Counted from the first letter of the stretch, positions 1 through 7,857 are shown. The stretch: DNA of 39,777 bases from an uncultured Olsenella sp. (GCA_949287335.1 CASEGE010000042.1:1-39777), one strand, 5' to 3'. The notes: generated by a model from the sequence alone, not told the origin. A program made the numbers and translations.

Positions 1-374
1 ACCGCCACCTGCAGCTTCTTGCGCTCGCCGAAGGAGAGCTCGTCAAAGCGCCAGGGCATGTCGTCCTCTATGCGAAAGGACTCGCGCAGCTCGCGGGCCT
101 CGCGGCCGTAGTCCAGCGCAAAGTCCGCGAGCCCCTCGGGCGGTTCGTCGGCATCCTGGGCCACGTAGGCGCAGATGAGGCCGCGCGTGATGGAGCCCGC
201 GTCCGGCCTCAGCAGCCCGCAGGCCACGCGCGCAAGCGTGGTCTTGCCGCAGCCGTTGTCGCCAAGAAGCGCGGTCCAGCCAATGGGGAAGGTGAGGGTA
301 ACGTTGTTGAGGACGGCCTCGCGGGCCGAGGGATAGGCGTACGAAACGCCGGAGAGCACAAGCTGCATAGACAT
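1..374 (-). CDS. ABC-F-type ATP-binding protein, N-terminal part (cut by window edge)
   Basis: The frame runs off the left edge of the window; about 124 residues are visible from the ATG at 374 (a second ATG lies two codons in). It has the Walker A motif GDNGCGKTT and an ABC signature reading LSFGERKKLQVA, which is the style of the duplicated-ATPase ABC-F family (no membrane domain) rather than of a classic importer ATPase. ABC-F proteins act on the ribosome, and several protect it from antibiotics. The second ATPase half and the linker are outside the window, so the subfamily cannot be told, and an ordinary ABC transporter ATPase is not excluded. A purine-rich AGAAGAG lies just before the start. 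Confidence 0.75.
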   Translation of the reverse strand, partial: MSMQLVLSGVSYAYPSAREAVLNNVTLTFPIGWTALLGDNGCGKTTLARVACGLLRPDAGSITRGLICAYVAQDADEPPEGLADFALDYGREARELRESFRIEDDMPWRFDELSFGERKKLQVA

Positions 375-635
375 CTCTTCTCTGGCGAGGCGCCGAGCGG
401 GCGTCCTTCTCGCCATCAGGGGTTTCTTGGCTGAGGATGTCTAGCGAATGTGCAAGGCTCTGGCTCCGTCTCTTGGGGCACCTCCGGATTACCAGCTAGT
501 ATGCGCACCGGCGCCGTATACGTCAAGGCCGTGGCACGCATCAGGTGCCACGGCCCTTGTCGCCTTTGTCGCAGTGTATGCGGGTCCGCTTTCAGAAAAC
601 TTGCCTAAAACGTACCCGTCCCCTTTTAGGCAACC
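375..635. other. Intergenic region with two hairpins
   Basis: This gap lies between two leftward genes and I see no convincing gene in it. It holds an 11-bp perfect stem GGCCGTGGCAC/GTGCCACGGCC at 529-557 with a 7-base loop, without a U-tract on either strand, and the probable kup terminator at 601-633. The element GTCCTTCTCGCC at 403-414 recurs in other intergenic regions of the window. Confidence 0.6.
601..633 (-). terminator. Probable rho-independent terminator of kup
   Basis: A 10-bp perfect inverted repeat (TTGCCTAAAA at 601-610, TTTTAGGCAA at 624-633) with a 13-base loop starts two bases beyond the kup stop codon. On the minus strand the stem is followed by GTTTTCTG, a modest U-tract. 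Position and shape fit a terminator; the stem is rather AT-rich. Confidence 0.55.
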
Positions 636-2885
636 TTACTGCTCGCCCTCCTGGTAGACCTCGGAGCCCTCGTCACCCTCGTCGTCCATGACAACGGGGC
701 GGAAGGCCGCGGTGTCGCCGCCCACTAGGCCGCGCATGGCCTCCTCGGCCTGCGCGTCGCGCTCGTCCTTCATCTGGACGGAGAAGATGTCCTCGTCCTC
801 GTCGCCCTCGCTGGCCGTGGGCGCGGAGGCAAGCTGCGGCGCAACCTCGTCGAGCGCGCGGCGCGTGAGCTTGTGCTGGCGCTTGGTCTTGGAGAAGAGC
901 GGCACGTACTCAAAGACCACGCTGGAGTTCTCCAGGCCGTACCAGCGCGCGGGCGAGCCGCAGACGCCGCGGATGAGGTACTTGAGCTCGATGACGCGCT
1001 GGTCAAAGCCGGAGATGTCCGTCTCGGGCGAGAGCATCTTGCGGATGAGGCAGAAGCGGAAGTCGCCCACGGAGCTGCGCTCGCGGTAGATTGAGTACTT
1101 GTGGTTCTGCGGTGCGAGCTGCCTGTTCTCCACGAGGTCGGCCACGATCTGGTAGAGGTAGGTGTTGATGCGCTGGTTGACCTTGAAGCCCAGGCGCAGC
1201 TGCACCTTGAAGAGGAAGTCCGTGTCAAAGTTGTTGACGATGAACTCGTGGGTGTAGGGCTCGTCGGTCACCTGGACGTTCAGGAAGTAGTACGCGCGGG
1301 CGCGCTTGGGACGCTTGTCAAGGATCGAGTAGAGGATGTCTCGGTCGAGCTTGTCAAACGACGAGTCATTGGTCAGGAAGACGAGGTTGTCCGCGAGCAG
1401 CGGGTAGGACTCGTCGTGGCTCAGGTCAAAGAGCTGGTCGAGGTACTCGCGCACGGGCAGGAACACCGTCTGCGTGCGCTCGACGGCCGTGCCGCGGCGC
1501 CACACGTACATGACCACGAAGATGAGGAAGCTGATGATCACGGTGACGTAGCCGCCGTGGAAGAACTTCGTGAGGCTCGAGAAGAAGAACATGAACTCGA
1601 TGGCGCCAAAGAAGATCGCAAACGGGACGGCAAGGCCCGTCTTGTGCCGGATGCGCGAGAGATAGACCGTGAGCAGGATCGTGGTCATGAGCATGGTCAC
1701 GGTGATGGCCAGGCCGTAGGCGGCCTCCATGTGCGCCGAGGTCTGGAAGAGCAGGACCACGCAGATGCAGGCGATCCACATGACGCTGTTGACCATGGGG
1801 ATGTAGATCTGGCCCTTGGTCTCGGAGGGGTAGTTGATGCGCATGTGCGGCATGAGGTCCAGGCGCACCGCCTCGGAGACGATGGAGAAGGAGCCGGTGA
1901 TGAGCGCCTGGGAGGCGATGATTGCGGCAAAGGTGGAGAGCAGGACGGCAAACACGCGAATCTGCTCGGGAAGCATCTGGAAGAAGGGGTTGAGGTCCGC
2001 GATGCTGCCGAGCTCGGCGTTGCCGGCGTTGGCGATGATCCAGGCGCCCTGGCCGAGGTAGTTGAGGATGAGGCAGACCTTCACGAACGGCCAGGTGGCG
2101 TAGATGTTGGGCTTGCCCACGTGGCCCATGTCGGAGTAGAGGGCCTCCGCGCCGGTGGTGCACAGGAACACGTTGCCCAGCACCATGAGGCCCGCGGCGT
2201 TGAGGTTGCCGTCAAAGAGGAACGTGATGCCGCGAACCGGGTTGAAGGCGCGCAGGACGCCCAGGTCAAGGCCAATGTTCATGAGGCCGGCCACGGCCAG
2301 GAAGAGGAACCACGCCGTCATGACCGGGCCAAAGAGCTTGCCGATGGTGGAGGTTCCCGCCTTCTGCAGGAAGAACAGCACGCAGAGGATGGCGATGACA
2401 ATGGCCACGACAATGCTCTGGTTGTCCCCGATGATGCTATAGATGAAGTCCACCGTGCGCAGGCCCTCGATGGCGGTGGTCACGGTGACGGCCGGCGTGA
2501 GGATGCCGTCGGCGAGAAGTGCGGCGCCGCCCACCATGGCCGGGATGATCAGCCACCGGCCGCATCGCTTGACCAGGCTGTAGAGGGCAAAGATGCCGCC
2601 CTCGTTGTGGTTGTCGGCCTTCATGGCCACAAGAACGTACTTGACCGTGGTGATGAGGGTGAGCGTCCAGATGATGAGGGAGAGCGCGCCCAGGACCACG
2701 TCCTGCGACATGGTGGCGAGCCCTCCGTTGCCGGAGATGATCGCCTTGAGCGTGTACATGGGGCTCGTGCCAATATCTCCGTACACGACGCCCAGCGTTA
2801 CGAGAATCATTCCCGCGGAGAGAGGGATGCCCGCGCTCTTTGCCCTGCGGGGCTTCTGCGCCAGCTGGTCGGTCTTCTCTGCCAT
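636..2885 (-). CDS. kup: KUP-family potassium transporter
   Basis: This 749-residue membrane protein is a K+ uptake permease, probably K+/H+ symport. The hallmark KUP segment TLGVVYGDIGTSPMYTL lies near residue 30, followed by about 12 hydrophobic helices up to about residue 470 and a long cytoplasmic tail that ends in an acidic stretch (EGDEDEDIF, DDEGDEGSE). Conserved family stretches such as DIGTSP, NHNEGGIFALY and GALLADGILTPA are intact. The length is somewhat above that of E. coli Kup because of the acidic tail. It is a single-gene unit divergent from the S10 peptidase gene. The 116-bp gap between the two starts holds a GGCC-TTTG-GGCC mini-hairpin and a T5 run on the kup side, but it is too short for a full ydaO-type riboswitch. 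Confidence 0.96.
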   Translation of the reverse strand: MAEKTDQLAQKPRRAKSAGIPLSAGMILVTLGVVYGDIGTSPMYTLKAIISGNGGLATMSQDVVLGALSLIIWTLTLITTVKYVLVAMKADNHNEGGIFALYSLVKRCGRWLIIPAMVGGAALLADGILTPAVTVTTAIEGLRTVDFIYSIIGDNQSIVVAIVIAILCVLFFLQKAGTSTIGKLFGPVMTAWFLFLAVAGLMNIGLDLGVLRAFNPVRGITFLFDGNLNAAGLMVLGNVFLCTTGAEALYSDMGHVGKPNIYATWPFVKVCLILNYLGQGAWIIANAGNAELGSIADLNPFFQMLPEQIRVFAVLLSTFAAIIASQALITGSFSIVSEAVRLDLMPHMRINYPSETKGQIYIPMVNSVMWIACICVVLLFQTSAHMEAAYGLAITVTMLMTTILLTVYLSRIRHKTGLAVPFAIFFGAIEFMFFFSSLTKFFHGGYVTVIISFLIFVVMYVWRRGTAVERTQTVFLPVREYLDQLFDLSHDESYPLLADNLVFLTNDSSFDKLDRDILYSILDKRPKRARAYYFLNVQVTDEPYTHEFIVNNFDTDFLFKVQLRLGFKVNQRINTYLYQIVADLVENRQLAPQNHKYSIYRERSSVGDFRFCLIRKMLSPETDISGFDQRVIELKYLIRGVCGSPARWYGLENSSVVFEYVPLFSKTKRQHKLTRRALDEVAPQLASAPTASEGDEDEDIFSVQMKDERDAQAEEAMRGLVGGDTAAFRPVVMDDEGDEGSEVYQEGEQ

Positions 2886-3001
2886 GATGCTCCAAACTCG
2901 AAACCTATAGAAAAAGGGCCCAAAGGCCGATAGCCCAGCCTATCACTTTTGGCAACGAATAGAATGGGCGTAGGAGTAAGGCAACGGGAAGGAGAGCGCA
3001 A

Positions 3002-4570
3002 GTGGCAGAGGAAGAGAAGACGGGCGTCTCCGAGAAGGGCGCGGCGGGCGAGAAGGGCGGCGTCGCGGCTGCCGCAGGCGGTGCCGCAACGGGTGCCCAG
3101 GCGCAGACGAAGGGGTTTGTCGTTGTTCCGGCGGAGCGCGCCCACGGCGTGCCGGAGGCGGCCTCTGCCCGGCTCACGTGGACCGATGGCGAGAAGAGCC
3201 TCGACTACGAGGCGCGCGCCGCGCATGTGGAGGTGAGAGACGATGCCGGGGCACTTCTCGGCAGGATGTTCTCGCTCTCCTACGTGGCAGTTGACGAGGA
3301 GGGCCGCGCGAACCCGGCGCGTCCCGTGACGTTTGCGTACAACGGCGGCCCGGGCTCGAGCTCGGTGCCCATCAACTTTGGCGGCATTGGCCCCAAGCGC
3401 GTGAGCACGGACGGCACGCGCCACGTGCGCGCCGACGCCCCCGTGGTGGACAACCCGCACACGCTGCTCGTGGACTCGGACGTGGTGTTCCTGGACGCCC
3501 TGGGCACCGGCTGGTCTGTGCTTGCTGAGGACGCCGACCCCAAGAAGATCTTCTGCACCGACGGCGACGCGGACGCCTTTGCGCGTGCCATCTGCGCGTG
3601 GCTCACGGAGAACGGCCGCTGGTCGTCGCCCCTGTACCTCTATGGCGAGTCCTATGGCACGGTGCGCAACTCCGTGCTCATGCGCCTTCTGGGCGAGAGG
3701 GGCGTGCAGCTCACGGGCGTGGTCATGCTGTCCGCCGTCTTTAACATCCCGCAGCTGCTCTGCCCGGGCGACGACCTCTACTACCTGGGCATGATGCCCA
3801 CCTACGCCGCCACGGCGCAGTTCTTCGGCAAGACCGGCGCGGGCGTGGACGAGGACGAGTGGTTCGACCGCGCGGTGGAGTTTGCCGAGGACGAGCTGGC
3901 GCCGGCGCTTCTGCGCGGCGACCGCCTGGGTGAGGAGCGCGAGCGCGCGGTGGCCGAGAAGATGTCCGTCTTCATTGGCCTGCCGGCGGAGCACATCCTG
4001 GCGCACCACCTGCGCATTGACCTGCTCGACTTCCGCATGCACCTCCTGGCGGGCGAGGGCCGAGTGTGCGGGCGCCTTGACACGCGCTTCTGCTCTGACG
4101 CGCCGTCGCCCATGCAGAGCTACGACATGTGGATGGCCGGCGAGGACGCTGCCGACGACGCCCTTGAGGGGGCCTGGGTGCGCGCGTTCAGGCGCTTCTG
4201 TGTCGACGAGCTGGGCTATCAGGGTCCGGCGCGCTACCTCTCCAATAACTACGACAAGGTCAACGCAAGCTGGAACTGGGGTCACGATGAGCCGGGGCTG
4301 GGCGAGGTGTCGGCGCCCAACGTCTCGCTCGACATCGCCGTGGCGCTGAAGCGCAACCCCACGTGCAAGCTCGCGATCCTGGGCGGTCGCTACGACGCGG
4401 CCACCACGTGGTGGAACGTCGTTCACGACATGAGCCGCCAGTTCCTCTCGCCCGAGCTCAAGAGCCGCGTGAGCTGGTATCGCTACGGCTGCGGCCACAT
4501 GGCCTACGTGGACGAGCCCACGCTCGAGGCCATGGGGCGCGACGTCCACGAGTTCTACGAGAAGCGCTAG
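3002..4570 (+). CDS. S10-family serine carboxypeptidase-like protein
   Basis: This 522-residue protein has the S10 (serine carboxypeptidase) fold signatures. NGGPGSSS (near residue 115) forms the oxyanion region, YGESYGT carries the nucleophile Ser217, GGRYDAAT carries Asp465 and GCGHMAY carries His499, so the triad is complete. S10 enzymes remove C-terminal residues from peptides, usually at acid pH. The first about 38 residues are a charged, Ala/Gly-rich, low-complexity stretch with no hydrophobic signal peptide, so it may be cytosolic or leave by another route. The GTG start is supported by AAGGAG about 7 bases upstream. The gene is monocistronic and ends in the structured terminator region at 4583-4689. 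The physiological substrate cannot be told. Confidence 0.9.
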   Translation: MAEEEKTGVSEKGAAGEKGGVAAAAGGAATGAQAQTKGFVVVPAERAHGVPEAASARLTWTDGEKSLDYEARAAHVEVRDDAGALLGRMFSLSYVAVDEEGRANPARPVTFAYNGGPGSSSVPINFGGIGPKRVSTDGTRHVRADAPVVDNPHTLLVDSDVVFLDALGTGWSVLAEDADPKKIFCTDGDADAFARAICAWLTENGRWSSPLYLYGESYGTVRNSVLMRLLGERGVQLTGVVMLSAVFNIPQLLCPGDDLYYLGMMPTYAATAQFFGKTGAGVDEDEWFDRAVEFAEDELAPALLRGDRLGEERERAVAEKMSVFIGLPAEHILAHHLRIDLLDFRMHLLAGEGRVCGRLDTRFCSDAPSPMQSYDMWMAGEDAADDALEGAWVRAFRRFCVDELGYQGPARYLSNNYDKVNASWNWGHDEPGLGEVSAPNVSLDIAVALKRNPTCKLAILGGRYDAATTWWNVVHDMSRQFLSPELKSRVSWYRYGCGHMAYVDEPTLEAMGRDVHEFYEKR

Positions 4571-4582
4571 CTAGAATCCCTA

Positions 4583-4669
4583 GGCAGGCGAGAAGGTCCG
4601 GCGCTCGGACGGCTTCGCCGCACAAAGGACGTGCGGCTGAAGAACGTGCGGCGGACCTTCTCGCCTGCC
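4583..4669 (+). other. Long structured hairpin with 18-bp perfect outer stem
   Basis: Positions 4583-4600 and 4652-4669 are perfect 18-base reverse complements (arms begin GGCAGGCGAGAAGG and end CCTTCTCGCCTGCC). Inside is a second hairpin, CTTCgCCGCAC...GTGCGGctGAAG. It lies 12 bases after the S10 peptidase stop, so it can form in that transcript. The right arm shares bases with the terminator stem at 4662-4683, so the two folds exclude each other. Confidence 0.7.
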
Positions 4670-4689
4670 CGCCAATGGAGGCGTTTTTT
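4662..4689 (+). terminator. Rho-independent terminator after the S10 peptidase gene
   Basis: CGCCT (4662-4666) pairs with AGGCG (4679-4683), with two further C-G pairs after a one-base bulge, and is followed directly by T6 at 4684-4689. This is the only clear stem plus U-tract in the gap. Confidence 0.6.
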
Positions 4690-4734
4690 GAGCGCCTGGG
4701 ACGCCTCTTCTGGCATCATCCCTGTCTCTTGCGT

Positions 4735-4780
4735 TTATCTCTCTTTCACTTACACTTATCTCTAACACACGGACTATGAT
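4735..4780 (+). promoter_or_regulatory. Putative promoter with two TTATCTCT repeats
   Basis: TTATCTCT occurs at 4735-4742 and again at 4756-4763, 21 bp apart (two helical turns). A -10-like TATGAT lies at 4775-4780 with a weak TTACAC at 4750-4755. The repeats could bind a dimeric regulator, for instance the AlbA_2 protein encoded just downstream. The promoter call is weak. Confidence 0.35.
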
Positions 4781-4792
4781 TGTGAGTGACAG

Positions 4793-6259
4793 ATGAGAGA
4801 CGCTAGCATGAAGCAGGTTTTGCGCCAGCTTCGAGACCAGGGCAAGGACGATGCGCACTATGAGGTCAAGACCTGCTCTCATGACCTTTCAAAGGACGTC
4901 TGGGAGTCCGTGAGCGCTTTCGCTAATACAGGGGGCGGGGTGCTCATACTGGGAGTAAGTGAGAAAGATGGCTTCACTCCGGTTCCGGACTTTGCAATTG
5001 ACCGGGTGTGCGACCAGCTTGTCTCTGGAATGGGGGATGGAGGAGGAGAGGGTCGCCTTACCAGTCCGCCCCATTACACCATTGAGCGAGAGCGCGTCGC
5101 GGGCATGGACGTCCTTGTTGTTGCCATTGATGAATTGGACCCGTCACAGAAGCCATGCTACATAACCGCCCAAGGAGTGCTGGGAGGCAGCTATAAGCGT
5201 GTCGATGACAAGGATATAAAGCTTTCTGCAAATGAGGTCTATCTGCTGCAGTCAGCGATGACCGTTGATCCCTCCGACAGGCTCCCGGTGAGGGGGGCGT
5301 CCCTCGATGACCTTGACAGTGCTACCTATGAGCAGGTGTTTGCCAAGGCTCGGCTTGTGATGCCGCGTGCCGTGCGAGGGGCGCAGACCACGGATGACTA
5401 TCTCAAGAGGCTCAACCTCATTAACGGGGACGGCCGTGTCATGCGGGCGGGCCTGCTCGTTGCGGGGGTGTATCCGCAACAGTTCTTTCCCAAGATACAC
5501 ATAGATGTTGCGGTGCACCCCGGATCGAGCAAATCGTCGGACGGGTCCGTACGCTTTACTGACCGCGCAATCTGCGAGGGGACGCTTGGCGAGATGGTTG
5601 AGGATGCGGTTTCCGCCGTCGTCAAGAACCTGCGGAGGACATCAGTCGTTCGTGGGGTCGGGCGTACCGATGAGCTGGAGATTCCGGAGGAGATGCTTCG
5701 AGAGGCGATGGCAAACGCGGTGATTCACAGAAGCTATAACCCTCGCTTTGATGGGGAGGCGGTTGCCGTTGATGTCTTTGACGACCGGGTGGAGGTCGTC
5801 AATCCGGGTGGGCTGTGGGGGAAGTCTCGCGACGAGCTTGCGGACGGGAGGTCGTGCTGCCGCAACGCAACAATCATGAGGCTCATGTTCCTGGCGCCGC
5901 TTCCCGTTGGGGCCGTTTCGCCCGTGGAGGGCAACGGCTCCGGCATCCCGTTCATGTTGAGGGAGGCCGGGGCGCGGGGGCTGCGTGCCCCGGAGTTCAT
6001 TCCCACCGCCGATTACTTCAAGGTGATTCTCTGGCGACCCGGGGAAACCAAGCGGCGGGAATCCGCGCTCTCTGGGGCAAGAGCTCTCGAGGAGATCCTT
6101 AGAGAGAACGGGGAAACGTCCCTGAGGGAGCTTGTCGAGAGGAGCGGTATGTCTATCTCACAGGTGCGGCGGCGCGTGAACGAGCTCATCGAGGCGGGGA
6201 CGGTTGAGGCAACGGCTCCCGTAACGAGCAGAAACAGGAAGTATCGGGCAGTGGGATAG
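4793..6259 (+). CDS. AlbA_2 (Schlafen-like) domain regulator with winged helix
   Basis: This 488-residue protein is of the COG2865 type: an N-terminal AlbA_2/divergent AAA_4 domain (ANTGGGVLILGVSEKDG at about 44-60), a middle ATP-binding HATPase_c_4-like domain (EEMLREAMANAVIHRSYN, then NPGGLWG, near residues 300-345), and a C-terminal winged helix (SLRELVERSGMSISQVRRR) expected to bind DNA. Such proteins are called putative transcriptional regulators, and AlbA_2/Schlafen domains also appear in defence and RNA-cleaving proteins, so the exact role is open. A second ATG (4808) five codons in is an alternative start; neither has a strong ribosome site. It stands alone, just upstream of the recombinase of the glycan locus. 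Confidence 0.82.
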   Translation: MRDASMKQVLRQLRDQGKDDAHYEVKTCSHDLSKDVWESVSAFANTGGGVLILGVSEKDGFTPVPDFAIDRVCDQLVSGMGDGGGEGRLTSPPHYTIERERVAGMDVLVVAIDELDPSQKPCYITAQGVLGGSYKRVDDKDIKLSANEVYLLQSAMTVDPSDRLPVRGASLDDLDSATYEQVFAKARLVMPRAVRGAQTTDDYLKRLNLINGDGRVMRAGLLVAGVYPQQFFPKIHIDVAVHPGSSKSSDGSVRFTDRAICEGTLGEMVEDAVSAVVKNLRRTSVVRGVGRTDELEIPEEMLREAMANAVIHRSYNPRFDGEAVAVDVFDDRVEVVNPGGLWGKSRDELADGRSCCRNATIMRLMFLAPLPVGAVSPVEGNGSGIPFMLREAGARGLRAPEFIPTADYFKVILWRPGETKRRESALSGARALEEILRENGETSLRELVERSGMSISQVRRRVNELIEAGTVEATAPVTSRNRKYRAVG

Positions 6260-6423
6260 GCGTCTTTTGTCGCCCGACCCGTCGCCGCGCGCTCTCACGT
6301 TGTTGTATCAACATTTGGCGCCGCTGCGGGGCCTTTGCGCCGCGCCGCAGCCTAAGAAGTTGTGTCAAGTTTTCGTAGACCCTCACTCTCTCTTCTCAGC
6401 GGAAGCGACGAAGGGAGAGCAAG
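6260..6423. other. Intergenic region with a 7-bp hairpin
   Basis: GCTGCGG (6324-6330) and CCGCAGC (6346-6352) form a hairpin without a U-tract. A short TGTTG-TAT-CAACA dyad lies near 6302-6314. The recombinase ribosome site (AAGGGAGAGCAAG) ends the gap. Confidence 0.5.
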
Positions 6424-7062
6424 GTGGGTCGACTCTACGGGTACGCGCGCGTCTCCACGCGCGAGCAGAACCTTGACCGGCAGCTGAGCGCGCTCAGGGA
6501 CTTTGGGATCGAGGGGCGCAACATCTTCTCAGACAAGTCGAGCGGGCGGGACTTTGAGCGGCCCGCGTGGCGTCGGCTCATGAGACGACTTGCGGCGGGC
6601 GACGTGCTCGTGGTGAAGAGCATCGACCGGCTTGGGCGCAACTACGAGGAGATTCTTGCCGTGTGGCGGCTCATCACCAAGGAGCGGCGCGCGGCCATCG
6701 TGGTGCTTGACATGCCCATTCTGGACACGCGTCGCGAGGCGGACGGCATCACGGCCGTGCTCATAGGCGACATCGTCCTGCAGCTTCTGAGCTACGTGGC
6801 GCAGGTGGAGCGCGAGAACACGCACCAGCGACAGGCCGAGGGCATCGCGGCGGCAAGGGCGCGCGGGGTCCGCTTTGGGAGGCCGAGAAAACCGAGGCCA
6901 CCGTGCTATCGCGCGGTCAAGGAGTCCTATCTGGGAGGCTCGATCACACGCAAAGAGGCATCGTCGCAGCTAGGGGTATGCGTGAGCACCTTCGACCGCT
7001 GGCTCAAGGAGGATGCGCGCATAGCCGAGAAAAGCGTTGCGCGTGAGAGTTTAAGCAGGTAG
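6424..7062 (+). CDS. Serine site-specific recombinase (resolvase/invertase family)
   Basis: This 212-residue small serine recombinase has a catalytic N-terminal domain with YARVSTREQN (nucleophile Ser11), VKSIDRLGRNYEEI, and a long E helix (QLLSYVAQVERENTHQRQAEGI). It is followed by GRPRKP and a C-terminal helix-turn-helix (ITRKEASSQLGVCVSTFDRWL) for site binding. The GTG start follows GGGAGAGC. Twenty bases after its stop comes the first of two inverted 16-bp dyad sites that enclose a promoter, so the most direct reading is a DNA invertase that switches that promoter. Family members cut with a 2-bp overlap, which matches the 2-bp core of these sites. Resolvase activity cannot be excluded from sequence alone. 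Confidence 0.93.
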   Translation: MGRLYGYARVSTREQNLDRQLSALRDFGIEGRNIFSDKSSGRDFERPAWRRLMRRLAAGDVLVVKSIDRLGRNYEEILAVWRLITKERRAAIVVLDMPILDTRREADGITAVLIGDIVLQLLSYVAQVERENTHQRQAEGIAAARARGVRFGRPRKPRPPCYRAVKESYLGGSITRKEASSQLGVCVSTFDRWLKEDARIAEKSVARESLSR

Positions 7063-7082
7063 ATGACGGTGTTGAGGAGATG

Positions 7083-7098
7083 AAAACGTACACGTTTT
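7083..7098 (+). repeat. Left recombination site (inverted repeat)
   Basis: AAAACGT-AC-ACGTTTT: two 7-bp half-sites in dyad around core AC. With the preceding G at 7082 the match to the right site extends to 17 bp. Confidence 0.85.
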
Positions 7099-7181
7099 GA
7101 GAAAGGGGAAGAATGGGTGGAGATTAGTGTGCAGAATGAGCCGGGGTATCTTTTGTTAACGCCACCTGTAAAGCGCGTATG

Positions 7182-7187
7182 TATAAT
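7182..7187 (+). promoter_or_regulatory. Promoter -10 box inside the invertible segment
   Basis: A perfect TATAAT, preceded directly by TG. No good -35 hexamer sits 16-18 bp upstream (TTGTTA at 7153-7158 is too far). A start near 7194 would put the right recombination site in the leader, where it can fold as GAAAACG-TGTA-CGTTTTC. Confidence 0.65.
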
Positions 7188-7209
7188 GACGATTGCTGTA
7201 CTGGGACTG

Positions 7210-7225
7210 AAAACGTGTACGTTTT
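7210..7225 (-). repeat. Right recombination site (inverted repeat)
   Basis: AAAACGT-GT-ACGTTTT, the exact reverse complement of the left site, in the leader of the NusG-like gene. Confidence 0.85.
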
Positions 7226-7251
7226 CGCGCTTTTGAGAAGGGGGAGGTCAC

Positions 7252-7857
7252 ATGTCTACTGCGGTTGTCGCAGCGGCCGGGCGTCGGACGCCGAGCGCGG
7301 TCATTGGCGGCCTTCCCTGCGGAAGGCGCGTCCCCAGAGGCCAGGTGCGCTGGTACCTCATTCGCGTGCGCGAGGGCAGCGAGCAGAGCACGTGCGAGCG
7401 GCTGCTCAGGCTTGTCCCGCGCAGCATCCTGCGCGACTGCTTTGTGCTGCGTCGTGAGAGCTGGCGCAAGAACGCTGGCGCGTGGCACCTGCAGGTCTCC
7501 GTGGCGTACAAGGGCTACGTCTTTGCCGTGACGGATGACCCGGCGGCGCTCTACAAGGCGCTTTCCCAGCTCAGCGTGTCCGCGCAGATTGCGGGCGCGG
7601 ACGGTCGCGCGTGGATGCCGCTCTCGCCGGACGCACAGGCGTGGTTTGAGCGGTGTGCGGACGAGCGCCATGTGCTGCGCAGCAGCGTTGCCGTGATCGA
7701 GGACGGCGAGCTGCACGTGATCGAGGGTCCGCTCGTCGGATGCGAGAAGAGCATCTGTGACGTGGACCGCCATCACCGTCGCTGCATGGTGAGCGTGCCC
7801 GGAGCAAACGGTTGCTTTACCGAGCTCATGCCCCTCGTCGTTCCGGTGCGGAACTAG
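7252..7857 (+). CDS. NusG-family (LoaP/UpxY-like) transcription antiterminator
   Basis: This 201-residue protein begins with about 30 unrelated residues, then an NGN domain (VRWYLIRVREGSEQSTCERL at about 34-53, with YKGYVFAVTDDPAALYKAL further on) and a C-terminal KOW-like segment (DGELHVIEGPLVGCEKSI, about residue 150-170). Specialised NusG paralogues of this build (RfaH, UpxY, LoaP) bind RNA polymerase at the start of one long operon and prevent early termination; LoaP-type proteins typically serve polysaccharide or polyketide clusters. It is the first gene of the glycan cluster and has a strong ribosome site (AGGGGGAGG). Its promoter lies inside the invertible segment, so its expression should be switched. 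Which subfamily it belongs to needs a tree. Confidence 0.85.
   Translation: MSTAVVAAAGRRTPSAVIGGLPCGRRVPRGQVRWYLIRVREGSEQSTCERLLRLVPRSILRDCFVLRRESWRKNAGAWHLQVSVAYKGYVFAVTDDPAALYKALSQLSVSAQIAGADGRAWMPLSPDAQAWFERCADERHVLRSSVAVIEDGELHVIEGPLVGCEKSICDVDRHHRRCMVSVPGANGCFTELMPLVVPVRN

Larger units (their letters stand above)
7083..7225. other. Predicted invertible promoter segment (inverton)
   Basis: The segment is bounded by AAAACGT-AC-ACGTTTT (7083-7098) and AAAACGT-GT-ACGTTTT (7210-7225), reverse complements of one another. The half-sites are perfect dyads and only the 2-bp core sets direction. The enclosed ~111 bp contain one good -10 (TATAAT at 7182-7187) facing the NusG-like gene, i.e. the ON state as sequenced. 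I see no convincing promoter on the opposite strand. The recombinase gene sits directly next to it. Confidence 0.85.

Noticed and set aside
607-615. Extra recombinase half-site (AAAACGTAC)
   Set aside because: The second half ACGTTTT is missing, so it is not a full dyad site; it belongs to the kup terminator hairpin.
448-657. 69-codon frame in the gap before kup
   Set aside because: No ribosome site, no family resemblance, and it covers two hairpins and the kup 3' end.
1101-2933. Long open frame antisense to kup (about 610 codons)
   Set aside because: It is the mirror of a strongly conserved KUP gene in GC-rich DNA, with His/Arg/Glu-rich composition and no family motif.
2886-3001. c-di-AMP riboswitch for kup
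   Set aside because: The gap is too short, and no pseudo-symmetric ydaO-type core could be recognised.
6324-6352. Terminator after the AlbA_2 gene
   Set aside because: The 7-bp stem has a long loop and no U-tract on the plus strand.
7099-7209. Second promoter on the opposite strand of the inverton
   Set aside because: TTAACA is followed at the right distance only by TTCTGC, a poor -10; a one-promoter ON/OFF switch fits better.
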